From NCBI GenBank assembly GCA_003153155.1, contig PLWV01000030.1:783-64782 (forward strand): DNA of 64,000 nt. The letters are read 5' to 3'. Position 1 is the first letter of the stretch, and each line of letters begins with the position of its first letter. Below are positions 56,172-64,000 of the stretch, piece by piece. The notes under the pieces were generated by a model that was not told where the DNA came from, did not search any database, and saw nothing but the letters and a program-made list of their open reading frames with translations. Made by a program: the position numbers and the translations under genes. Source of the stretch: Gallionella sp. GTDB taxonomy: Bacteria; Pseudomonadota; Gammaproteobacteria; Burkholderiales; Gallionellaceae.

Positions 56172-57212
56172 CTACCACCACCAATACGGGGTCTGCATCC
56201 ACACCGCAATCACCACGACCCAGATGATGGTGAGCGGAATAAACACTTTCCAGCCAAGGCGCATGAGCTGGTCATAGCGATAGCGCGGAAAGGTCGCGCG
56301 GAACCACAGGAACAAGAACAATATGAAGGAGACCTTGCCCAGCAGCCAGATGAAGCTGTCCGGCAGGAACGGCAGCGGCGACAACCATCCACCCAGAAAC
56401 ATGATCGAGGTAAGGAAGGCGATCAGAATCATGTTGGCATATTCGGCCAGGAAAAACAGCGCAAACGCTATGCCGGAATATTCCACATGGAAACCCGCGA
56501 CGATCTCCGACTCGCCTTCGGCCATGTCAAACGGCGCGCGGTTGGTTTCCGCCACGCCGGAAATCAGATACACCAGGAACATCGGGAACAGCGGCAATAC
56601 ATACCAGTTCAGCATGCCAAGACCGCCTTGCTGGCCGCGCACGATGTCACCCAGATTCATGCTTTGCGAGAGCATCAGCACGCACACCAGCGCGAAGCCC
56701 ATGGCGATTTCATACGACACGATCTGTGCTGCGGAACGCACCGCGCCGATGAATGCATATTTGGAATTGGATGCCCATCCGGCGATGATGATGCCATACA
56801 CCCCCAGCGAGGTCATCGCCAGGATGTACAACAGCCCGGCATTGAGATCGGCCACCGCCATCCCGTCACTGAACGGCACGACTGCCCACGCCGCCAGCGA
56901 CGGGGCCAAGGCCATGATAGGAGCAAGAACGAACAGGAATTTGCTGGAACCGGTCGGAATGATGATTTCCTTGAGCAGCAATTTCACGCCGTCGGCAATC
57001 GGTTGCAGCAGCCCGAAATAACCGACGCGATTCGGACCGATACGGATTTGCATGTAGCCGAGGACCTTGCGCTCCGCCAGTGTCATATAGGCGACCCCAC
57101 CCATGATCGGCAATACGATCGCCAGGATTTTTACCAGCGTCCAGATCGGCAGCCAAGCTGGGCCGAGCAGGTTCTGCCCGGCCAGTTCCAGAGTTTGCAG
57201 CAGCTCCATCAT
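56172..57212 (-). CDS. nuoH: NADH-quinone oxidoreductase subunit H
   Basis: A 346-residue, eight-helix subunit forming the quinone entry. [20 protein letters not shown] (about 65-84), [20 protein letters not shown] with its acidic cluster, and [19 protein letters not shown] are conserved. The ATG overlaps the nuoG stop by 4 bp. Confidence 0.98.
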   Translation of the reverse strand: MMELLQTLELAGQNLLGPAWLPIWTLVKILAIVLPIMGGVAYMTLAERKVLGYMQIRIGPNRVGYFGLLQPIADGVKLLLKEIIIPTGSSKFLFVLAPIMALAPSLAAWAVVPFSDGMAVADLNAGLLYILAMTSLGVYGIIIAGWASNSKYAFIGAVRSAAQIVSYEIAMGFALVCVLMLSQSMNLGDIVRGQQGGLGMLNWYVLPLFPMFLVYLISGVAETNRAPFDMAEGESEIVAGFHVEYSGIAFALFFLAEYANMILIAFLTSIMFLGGWLSPLPFLPDSFIWLLGKVSFILFLFLWFRATFPRYRYDQLMRLGWKVFIPLTIIWVVVIAVWMQTPYWWW

Positions 57213-59608
57213 GCCCGTTCCCCAGATATCGGTTCCACGGTAAGCGTCCCAAACATCGCACCCAACTCCGCCGTGATCGGATGCCCCGCCGCTACGCGCG
57301 CAGTAGCGACAGGCATGCTGTCATCCGCCCGCGCCACCAGGCTCGCGCTTGCTTTGCCCTGATTCACTCTCACAGTATCACCGGATCGCACACCCAGCTT
57401 CTGCAACTCGCTGCTATGCATCACCACACAGGGAGTTGCCGCGTCGTGCGTCATTTGCAGCGAGGCTGCGCGACGCACCACCGCATCGGCGAAGTATATC
57501 GGCACATCGCTGACGCGCTGCAAACCTTGGCTGTTGCTGCTTGTCGCAGCTTGCAGTGCGACAGCGAGGATATGACTGTCCAAACCGGTGATGTGATTGT
57601 TCAACTTATCCGCCACGCTCATTGCGCCATCTTTCTTGGGCAACACTTCATCGCGCACCGCTTCGCCGGAGTCATAATCAAAGCCCGACACCTCCAGCAG
57701 GTTGCCCAAAACGCGCAACACCTTCCATGCCGGACGCGATTCGCCGAGCGGTCTGACCGCGCCCCTGAAACTTTGCACGCGGCCTTCGGTGTTAACAAAC
57801 GTACCGGAAGTTTCCGTGAACGGCGCGATAGGCAACAGCACATCGGCGTAATCAGTCGCGTGGTGTTTGTAGGCGGATAACGCCACCACCATATCGGCGG
57901 CGTACATCGCAGTCATCGCCTGTTGCGGATCATGCATATCAAGTTCCGGCTCGACATTCAGCAGAACGTAGGCCTTGCGCGGCGATGCCAGCATCTGCGC
58001 GGCATTCATGCCTTTTGCACCAGACGGCATTGCCCCGGCCAGATAGCCACCGACACTATTCGCCGCTTCACCCAGGAAGCCGAACTTCGCAGCGCACAAT
58101 GCGGCGATATGCTCGGCCAGCAAAGCGATCTGCGCAGCTTGCGGATGTTGTTGCGCGAAGTTGCCCAGCAGCACCGCGGCACGTTCGCCGCTCGCCAGAC
58201 TGTGCGCGATGGCAAACGCTTGCGCGGAGGGTTGCACAGCTTCGATGATTTTCTGCGCTTCGCCAGACAGTGCGGCTGTCTTTTCTACCGCGAGTGCTTT
58301 CAAGATTTGCGCCAAAGTACTCGTTAACTCGCTCGGTGCGACGATGGACTTGTTCATCACCGGCATCAACAGCTCATCATCGCTTGCGTGAACGATGTTG
58401 GCCTGCGCACCGCGCTTGACTGCCTGTCTTACACGTTGCGCCAACAGGGGGTGGTCTTTGCGCAGGAAGCTGCCGACGATCAGGAAGCGGTCACGGGTAT
58501 TGATGTCCGCGACCGGCATCCCCAACCAGGGAGCACCAGACTGCCTGCCATCGGCACTGAAGTCGGACTGACGCAAACGGAAATCCACGTTGCCGCTGCC
58601 CAATCCGCGCATCAGTTTTTGCAGCAAGTACAGTTCTTCTAGCGTGCTGTGCGGCGTAGCCAGCGCGGCGATCTGCTCTGCTCCGGCTGTGGTGCTGATT
58701 TGGCGCAAACCGTTCGCCACATACTCCAGCGCGGCTTGCCATCCGACTTCTATCCACTTGCCGTCTTGCTTGAGCATCGGCTTGGTCAAACGCTCAGTAG
58801 CGTTCAGCCCTTCATAACTAAACCTATCCTTATCGGAAATCCAGCATTCGTTGATGGCTTCGTTCTCGATCGGTAAAACGCGCAGCACTTTATTGTCCTT
58901 CACCTGCACCGCCAGATTGGAACCCAAGCCATCGTGCGGGCTGACCGACTTGCGCTGCGACAACTCCCAGTTGCGTGCGGTGTAACGGAACGGCTTGCTG
59001 GTCAGCGCGCCTACCGGACACAGATCGATCATGTTGCCGGACAACTCGGAATCCACCGTGCTGTTCACAAAGCTCATGATCTCGGCATGCTCGCTGCGGA
59101 ACGCCATACCCAGTTCCATTACCCCGGCGATCTCCTGTCCAAAACGCACACAGCGTGTGCAGTGGATGCAGCGGTTCATCTCTTCGGTGGACACCAGCGG
59201 CCCGATGTCCTTGTGCATCACACTGCGCTTGGGTTCCTGATAACGCGATGCGCTGTCACCGTATCCCACCGCCAGATCCTGCAATTGACATTCACCGCCC
59301 TGATCGCAAATCGGGCAATCGAGCGGATGGTTGATCAGCAAGAACTCCATCACGCCTTGCTGTGCCTTGACCGCCATCTCCGAGTGGGTGTGTACCTTCA
59401 TGCCTTCCGCAGCCGGGGTCGCGCAGGCAGGCATCGGCTTGGGAGCCTTCTCGATTTCAACCAGGCACATACGGCAATTGGCCGCGATGGACAATTTCTT
59501 GTGATAGCAGAAATACGGGATATAGATGCCGAGCTTGTTCGCCGCATCCATCACGGTGGAACCGCGCTCGGTCTCGACTGACTTGCCATCAATTTCAAAG
59601 TTGATCAT
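57209..59608 (-). CDS. nuoG: NADH-quinone oxidoreductase subunit G
   Basis: 799 residues. An N-terminal 2Fe-2S domain ([20 protein letters not shown], then CATPA), a His-Cys3 4Fe-4S motif ([18 protein letters not shown]), [14 protein letters not shown] for a further 4Fe-4S cluster, and a large molybdopterin-oxidoreductase-like domain without cofactor. No N7-type cysteine set is obvious. It overlaps nuoH by 4 bp. Confidence 0.97.
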   Translation of the reverse strand: MINFEIDGKSVETERGSTVMDAANKLGIYIPYFCYHKKLSIAANCRMCLVEIEKAPKPMPACATPAAEGMKVHTHSEMAVKAQQGVMEFLLINHPLDCPICDQGGECQLQDLAVGYGDSASRYQEPKRSVMHKDIGPLVSTEEMNRCIHCTRCVRFGQEIAGVMELGMAFRSEHAEIMSFVNSTVDSELSGNMIDLCPVGALTSKPFRYTARNWELSQRKSVSPHDGLGSNLAVQVKDNKVLRVLPIENEAINECWISDKDRFSYEGLNATERLTKPMLKQDGKWIEVGWQAALEYVANGLRQISTTAGAEQIAALATPHSTLEELYLLQKLMRGLGSGNVDFRLRQSDFSADGRQSGAPWLGMPVADINTRDRFLIVGSFLRKDHPLLAQRVRQAVKRGAQANIVHASDDELLMPVMNKSIVAPSELTSTLAQILKALAVEKTAALSGEAQKIIEAVQPSAQAFAIAHSLASGERAAVLLGNFAQQHPQAAQIALLAEHIAALCAAKFGFLGEAANSVGGYLAGAMPSGAKGMNAAQMLASPRKAYVLLNVEPELDMHDPQQAMTAMYAADMVVALSAYKHHATDYADVLLPIAPFTETSGTFVNTEGRVQSFRGAVRPLGESRPAWKVLRVLGNLLEVSGFDYDSGEAVRDEVLPKKDGAMSVADKLNNHITGLDSHILAVALQAATSSNSQGLQRVSDVPIYFADAVVRRAASLQMTHDAATPCVVMHSSELQKLGVRSGDTVRVNQGKASASLVARADDSMPVATARVAAGHPITAELGAMFGTLTVEPISGERA

Positions 59609-59689
59609 TACTCACTCAATCCTTCAGCTTTACACCAACGGGCATGACAAGTTGCCACCCCTGATAATGAAACCAGCCATGCCCGTTTC

Positions 59690-59736
59690 CCTCTCCCCAA
59701 CCCTCTCCCGCAAGCGGGCGAGGGAGCAAACGAATC
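59690..59736. repeat. REP-like unit between nuoF and nuoG
   Basis: CCCTCTCCCGCAAGCGGGCG and flanks form a near-palindrome of the same family as 16030. It lies in the 140-bp nuoF-nuoG gap, another expanded joint in the operon; no gene. Confidence 0.6.
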
Positions 59737-59748
59737 GCTGCGCGAGTT

Positions 59749-61035
59749 TCACGTTAAACAACGCTTGTGTTCGATGTGATATTCAAACTCGTCGCGGAAA
59801 TGCCTGAGCATGCCCTGCACCGGCCACACCGCGGCCTCGCCCAAAGCGCAAATGGTGCGCCCGGCAATGTTCTCGCCCACGCTTAACAACAAATCCAGAT
59901 CTTCCTTGCGCCCTTCGCCATGCTCGATACGATGCACGATGCGATACAGCCAACCGGTACCTTCGCGGCAAGGCGTACATTGGCCGCAGGATTCCTCATA
60001 ATAGAAGTAAGACAAACGTTCCAGCGCACGCACCATGCAGGTGGTGTCATCCATGATGATCACCGCACCGCTGCCCAGACCGGAACCCGCCTTGGCAATG
60101 GAGTCATAGTCCATGTCCAGATCCATCATGATCTCGCCAGGCAACACCGGCATGGACGAGCCGCCCGGAATACAGGCTTTCAGTTTGCGCCCGCCGCGCA
60201 TCCCGCCGGCCATTTCCAGCAGTTTCTTGAACGGCGTTCCCATCGGCACTTCGAAGTTGCCCGGATTATTCACATGGCCGGAAACGGAAAACAGCTTGGT
60301 GCCGCCGTTGTTGGGCCTGCCCAGTTCCATGAATTTCTGCCCGCCGTGATTGATGATGTAGGGAATGCTGGCAAAGGTTTCGGTATTGTTGATGGTGGTC
60401 GGCTTGCCATACAGACCAAAGCTGGCCGGAAACGGCGGCTTGAAACGCGGCTGGCCTTTTTTGCCTTCAATGGATTCCAGCAATGCCGTTTCTTCGCCGC
60501 AGATATACGCGCCATAGCCGAGATGGTTGTGCAGGTCGAAGCAGAAATCCGTGCCCATGATATGGTCGCCGAGATAACCGGCGGCACGCGCCAGTTCGCA
60601 GGTTTCTTCCATGCGCTCATAGGCCTCAAAGATTTCGCCGTGCACATAGTTATAGCCGGTTTTCACACCCATGGTGTAAGCGGCGATGGCCATGCCCTCG
60701 ATCAGCAGATGCGGGTTGTAACGCATGATGTCCCAGTCTTTGCAGGTGCCCGGCTCACCCTCATCAGAATTGCAGACGATGTATTTGTCGCCCTCGAATT
60801 GACGCGGCATAAAGCTCCACTTCAATCCGGTAGGGAATCCCGCGCCGCCACGCCCGCGCAACGCCGACGCCTTGACCTCGGCGATGATCTCATCCGGCGT
60901 CATCTTTTCGGTCAGCACCTTGCGCAGCGCCTGATAACCGCCAACCTTGAGATAATTTTCCAGCGTCCATGGCTGGTCGAAACCCATCGTGGTAAAAATG
61001 ACAGGGCCGTTCATAATTTTTTCAGCGCCGCTCAT
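59749..61035 (-). CDS. nuoF: NADH-quinone oxidoreductase subunit F
   Basis: 428 residues; the NADH- and FMN-binding subunit. [20 protein letters not shown] (about 58-77), the FMN site [18 protein letters not shown], and [15 protein letters not shown] (N3 4Fe-4S, about 355) are seen. The ATG overlaps the nuoE stop (ATGA). Confidence 0.98.
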   Translation of the reverse strand: MSGAEKIMNGPVIFTTMGFDQPWTLENYLKVGGYQALRKVLTEKMTPDEIIAEVKASALRGRGGAGFPTGLKWSFMPRQFEGDKYIVCNSDEGEPGTCKDWDIMRYNPHLLIEGMAIAAYTMGVKTGYNYVHGEIFEAYERMEETCELARAAGYLGDHIMGTDFCFDLHNHLGYGAYICGEETALLESIEGKKGQPRFKPPFPASFGLYGKPTTINNTETFASIPYIINHGGQKFMELGRPNNGGTKLFSVSGHVNNPGNFEVPMGTPFKKLLEMAGGMRGGRKLKACIPGGSSMPVLPGEIMMDLDMDYDSIAKAGSGLGSGAVIIMDDTTCMVRALERLSYFYYEESCGQCTPCREGTGWLYRIVHRIEHGEGRKEDLDLLLSVGENIAGRTICALGEAAVWPVQGMLRHFRDEFEYHIEHKRCLT

Positions 61036-61514
61036 GATTTATCCAGCTCCGCTAATATTTGATCGATCTTTTCCGGTGTCAAACGGCCGCACAATTTTTT
61101 ATTGCTGATGGTGAACAGTGGCGCATCTATACACGCCCCCATACACTCGCCCTCGCGTAAACCAAATTTTCCATCTGCGGTCGCTTCACCGAAACCGATG
61201 CCCAGCCTGGATTTAAGATACTCAACAGTTTCATTGGCGCCGCCCAACTGGCAGGACAAATTGGTGCACACAGTGATGGTGTGCTTGCCCATCGGTTTGA
61301 GGTTATACATGTGGTAAAAAGTCGCCACTTCGTACACCGCTATCTGTGGCATACCCAGATATGACGCGATGTCCGCCATATCATCAGTGGCAATCCAGCC
61401 CTTTTCGTCTTGCACAAAACGCAATGCGGACATCACCGCAGACTGCTTCTGATCCGCCGGATACTTCTTCAACTCGCGGTTGATCCTGGCTTGAATTTGT
61501 TCAGACAGCATCAA
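61032..61514 (-). CDS. nuoE: NADH-quinone oxidoreductase subunit E
   Basis: 160 residues, thioredoxin-like with the N1a 2Fe-2S cluster: [14 protein letters not shown] (about 85) and [15 protein letters not shown] (about 120) supply four Cys. [18 protein letters not shown] is conserved. It forms the NADH-dehydrogenase tip with NuoF and NuoG. Confidence 0.98.
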   Translation of the reverse strand: MMLSEQIQARINRELKKYPADQKQSAVMSALRFVQDEKGWIATDDMADIASYLGMPQIAVYEVATFYHMYNLKPMGKHTITVCTNLSCQLGGANETVEYLKSRLGIGFGEATADGKFGLREGECMGACIDAPLFTISNKKLCGRLTPEKIDQILAELDKS

Positions 61515-61548
61515 AACACTCCGATAAATTTGTTTACAGAAACATCCA

Positions 61549-62802
61549 TCAACGGTCTACTTCGCCGAAAACGATGTCCTGAGTACCGATAATGGTCACC
61601 ACGTCCGCAATCATATGACCGCGCGCCATTTCATCCAGCGCGCTTATGTGGGCGAAGCCCGGCGCGCGTATCTTCATGCGATAAGGCTTATTCGCCCCGT
61701 CAGAAATGAGGTAAATGCCGAACTCCCCCTTGGGATGTTCAACGGCAGCATAAGCCTCACCGGCAGGCACATGCATCCCTTCGGTGAATAGCTTGAAGTG
61801 GTGGATCAGTTCTTCCATGTTTTCCTTCATGGATTCGCGCATCGGCGGGGCGAACTTGTGGTTGTCTGTCATCACCGGGCCGGGGTTGTGGCGCAGCCAA
61901 TTGATACATTGCTGGATGATACGGTTGGACTGGCGCATTTCCTCGACACGCACCAGGTAACGATCATACGAATCGCCCTTTGCACCCACCGGAATATCAA
62001 AGTCCAAACGATCATACACTTCATAGGGTTGCTTCTTGCGCAAATCCCATTCCACTCCCGAGCCGCGCAGCATCGGGCCGGTGAAACCAAGAGCCAGCGC
62101 GCGTTCCGGCGTGACCACACCGATACCCACGGTACGCTGCTTCCAGATGCGGTTATCCGTCAACAGGGTTTCATATTCATCCACATAGTGGGGAAAACGG
62201 TTGGTAAAGTCTTCGAGAAAATCGAGCAGCGAGCCTTGGCGATTTTCGTTGAGTTTTTTTACCGCCGCGGTATTGTGGATCTTTGATGCCTGATATTGCG
62301 GCATGGTATCCGGCAAATCTCGATACACGCCGCCCGGACGATAGTAGGAGGCATGCAAACGCGCACCGGATGCGGCTTCGTATATATCCATCAAGTCTTC
62401 ACGCTCACGGAAGCAATACAGGAATACGGTCATCGCACCGATATCCAGCCCATGCGCGCCCAGCCATAGCAAGTGGTTCAAGATGCGGGTGATTTCATCG
62501 AACATCACGCGGATATATTGGGCGCGCAATGGCACTTCGATTCCGGCCAGCTTCTCGACCGCCATCACATAAGCATGTTCGTTGCTCATCATCGAGACGT
62601 AATCAAGCCTGTCCATGTAGGGCAGTGCTTGCAAAAAGGTCTTGTGCTCGGCAAGTTTTTCGGTGGCGCGATGCAGCAATCCGATATGCGGGTCGGCGCG
62701 TTCGATCACCTCGCCGTCCAATTCCAGCACCAACCGCAACACCCCGTGTGCAGAGGGATGCTGCGGCCCAAAATTCATTGTGTAGTTTTTAATTTCAGAC
62801 AT
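61549..62802 (-). CDS. nuoD: NADH-quinone oxidoreductase subunit D
   Basis: 417 residues from the ATG at 62802, matching [20 protein letters not shown]; the longer track ORF overlaps nuoC too far. The 49-kDa-type quinone-site subunit, with [20 protein letters not shown] at the N-terminus and the C-terminal [14 protein letters not shown]. It overlaps nuoC by 8 bp. Confidence 0.97.
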   Translation of the reverse strand: MSEIKNYTMNFGPQHPSAHGVLRLVLELDGEVIERADPHIGLLHRATEKLAEHKTFLQALPYMDRLDYVSMMSNEHAYVMAVEKLAGIEVPLRAQYIRVMFDEITRILNHLLWLGAHGLDIGAMTVFLYCFREREDLMDIYEAASGARLHASYYRPGGVYRDLPDTMPQYQASKIHNTAAVKKLNENRQGSLLDFLEDFTNRFPHYVDEYETLLTDNRIWKQRTVGIGVVTPERALALGFTGPMLRGSGVEWDLRKKQPYEVYDRLDFDIPVGAKGDSYDRYLVRVEEMRQSNRIIQQCINWLRHNPGPVMTDNHKFAPPMRESMKENMEELIHHFKLFTEGMHVPAGEAYAAVEHPKGEFGIYLISDGANKPYRMKIRAPGFAHISALDEMARGHMIADVVTIIGTQDIVFGEVDR

Positions 62803-63460
62803 TACCGCGCCCCGAGTTACTAGCGTAATTTTCTTCACGCACGATGCGCGGCGTCACTTCGCGCGGCTCAATCGAGACCGGCTGATACACTACACGCTGC
62901 TGCTCCGGGTCATAGCGCATTTCCACATTACCGGACAGCGGGAAATCCTTGCGGAACGGGTTGCCGACAAAGCCATAGTCGGTCAGGATGCGGCGCAGAT
63001 CGGGGTGTCCGGTAAACACGATGCCATACAGATCGAAGGCTTCGCGCTCATACCAGTTGGCGGCTGGCCAAATATCGATCACCGATGCCAATACCGGAAA
63101 ATCATCTTCCTCGGCAAAGATGCGCACACGCAAGCGCGCGTTATGCGTCACCGAAAGCAGGTGATAGACCGCCGCAAAACGATGGGGGTATGCGGCAGTG
63201 TCGGCCGGAGCGATGTCAGATCCGAAATATGCGCCCCCCTCGGAAACATCACTGCCATAAGCGGAGTAATCAACCCCGCACAGGTCTATCATTTGCTCAA
63301 AACGCAACTCTGTTGCATCCCGCAAACGCGTCAACACGTCCAGCATAACGGCCGCCTTGACCACGACGGTCAATTCTCCCAGTCTTTCTTCCACGCTGAC
63401 CAGCTTGTCGCCAAACAAACTCGTCAGATTAGTACGCAAGGTACCCAAATCAGCAGCCAT
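62795..63460 (-). CDS. nuoC: NADH-quinone oxidoreductase subunit C
   Basis: 221 residues (30-kDa subunit). [20 protein letters not shown], the signature [20 protein letters not shown] and [20 protein letters not shown] are diagnostic. It is not fused to NuoD, as is usual in betaproteobacteria. The N-terminal part is variable. Confidence 0.97.
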   Translation of the reverse strand: MAADLGTLRTNLTSLFGDKLVSVEERLGELTVVVKAAVMLDVLTRLRDATELRFEQMIDLCGVDYSAYGSDVSEGGAYFGSDIAPADTAAYPHRFAAVYHLLSVTHNARLRVRIFAEEDDFPVLASVIDIWPAANWYEREAFDLYGIVFTGHPDLRRILTDYGFVGNPFRKDFPLSGNVEMRYDPEQQRVVYQPVSIEPREVTPRIVREENYASNSGRGNV

Positions 63461-63468
63461 AGTTCATC

Positions 63469-63945
63469 CTAGCGCGCAATGGTATTGGTTCGTTTGATTT
63501 TGTTTTGCAACTGGATGATGCCGTAAAGCAAAGCCTCAGCCGTTGGCGGGCAACCCGGCACATACACATCCACCGGCACGATGCGATCGCAGCCGCGCAC
63601 CACCGAATAGGAATAGTGATAATAGCCGCCGCCATTCGCACAGGAACCCATCGAGATCACCCAGCGCGGCTCGGCCATCTGGTCGTAGACCTTGCGCAAG
63701 GCGGGAGCCATTTTATTGCACAGCGTTCCGGCCACGATCATCACATCCGATTGACGCGGACTGGGACGGAACACCACACCGAAGCGATCAAGATCGTAAC
63801 GTGCCGCGCCTGCATGCATCATTTCCACCGCGCAACACGCCAGCCCAAAGGTCATCGGCCACAGTGAGCCGGTACGTGTGTAATTTATGATGGTATCGAG
63901 CGTCGTGGTGACGACACCCTTTTCCAGAATGCCTTCTATTCCCAT
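63469..63945 (-). CDS. nuoB: NADH-quinone oxidoreductase subunit B
   Basis: 158 residues from the ATG at 63945, whose Shine-Dalgarno sequence AAAGGAG lies in the end of nuoA; the track start is seven codons earlier, inside nuoA. It holds the N2 4Fe-4S cluster: [20 protein letters not shown] (tandem Cys), [17 protein letters not shown] and [14 protein letters not shown]. Confidence 0.97.
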   Translation of the reverse strand: MGIEGILEKGVVTTTLDTIINYTRTGSLWPMTFGLACCAVEMMHAGAARYDLDRFGVVFRPSPRQSDVMIVAGTLCNKMAPALRKVYDQMAEPRWVISMGSCANGGGYYHYSYSVVRGCDRIVPVDVYVPGCPPTAEALLYGIIQLQNKIKRTNTIAR

Positions 63946-64000
63946 TCCAAGGCTCCTTTCATCCATTCGTAGATAAAGCCCACCACCAGGATGGCCAAAA
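63936..64000 (-). CDS. nuoA: NADH-quinone oxidoreductase subunit A, C-terminal end (partial)
   Basis: The last 21 codons read [19 protein letters not shown] followed by TAG, the typical NuoA C-terminus (third helix and the GALEWE tail). The gene runs off the window end. It overlaps nuoB by 10 bp. Not in the ORF track. Confidence 0.9.
   Translation of the reverse strand, partial: LAILVVGFIYEWMKGALEWE

Overview
This window is chromosomal DNA of a Gram-negative bacterium, most probably a betaproteobacterium of the Nitrosomonadales/Gallionellaceae type. That placement rests on the lapA-lapB-pyrF-hldE1-hldD-cysM order beside rpsA-ihfB, the AroA-Cmk fusion, the LPS/Kdo genes and the complete nuo order. 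No species is named because no search could be run.

Layout. 1-3620 (minus strand) is the 5' part of a 23S gene, tRNA-Ala, tRNA-Ile, 16S and an initiator tRNA-Met in the rRNA leader, with a clear sigma70-type promoter. 3757-11637 holds a SemiSWEET transporter, a methyltransferase, queG, tsaE, an amidase, an ankyrin protein, a FimV-like protein and cysM. 11669-23038 (minus) is an envelope and core block: hldD, hldE1, pyrF, lapB, lapA, ihfB, rpsA, aroA-cmk, an unknown gene and xseA. 23385-30773 (plus) is exbB, exbD, lpxK, a Trm112-like gene, kdsB, adk, a GlcG/HbpS-like gene, a gamma-carbonic-anhydrase-like gene and the H+-pyrophosphatase hppA. 31017-38104 carries a DUF2721 gene, a GpsA-like gene, a methyltransferase, PPi-dependent pfp, ppa, folD and an Old Yellow Enzyme. 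38105-44319 is a looser accessory stretch (MipA/OmpV, small secreted and membrane proteins, a HELGH membrane protein, DUF1003). 44320-48661 (minus) is the pyrG-kdsA-eno-ftsB operon, and 49188-64000 (minus) is the respiratory complex I operon nuoA(partial)-N.

How the genes work together. kdsB, kdsA, hldD, hldE1, lpxK and lapA/lapB cover Kdo, heptose and lipid A supply and its control. The nuo genes and the H+-PPase feed the proton gradient. pfp, ppa and hppA form a pyrophosphate-centred energy set.

The most striking content is a dense set of small repeats. (1) Four MITE-like elements share ends like GGGAACCTCTAAAAAT; three end within about 10 nt of a start codon and their terminal AGAGG/AAAGG forms its Shine-Dalgarno sequence. 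(2) A roughly 50-bp palindromic repeat occurs at least eight times with a different but complementary inner stem in most copies. Copies are nested in one another and inserted in frame in amiC and kdsB. (3) A GCTTTTGGCCGGGCACCCG repeat encodes LLAGHPSEK-type peptides in NuoJ (three in tandem) and in a methyltransferase. (4) A GTGTCAATTCC...GGATTGCCTGACTTTGTT repeat is in frame in nuoL and forms a 60-codon ORF coupled to kdsA. Together they resemble the in-frame palindromic elements known from Rickettsia. (5) Two accessory genes are flanked by a duplicated 3' end of the neighbouring housekeeping gene (amiC and folD).
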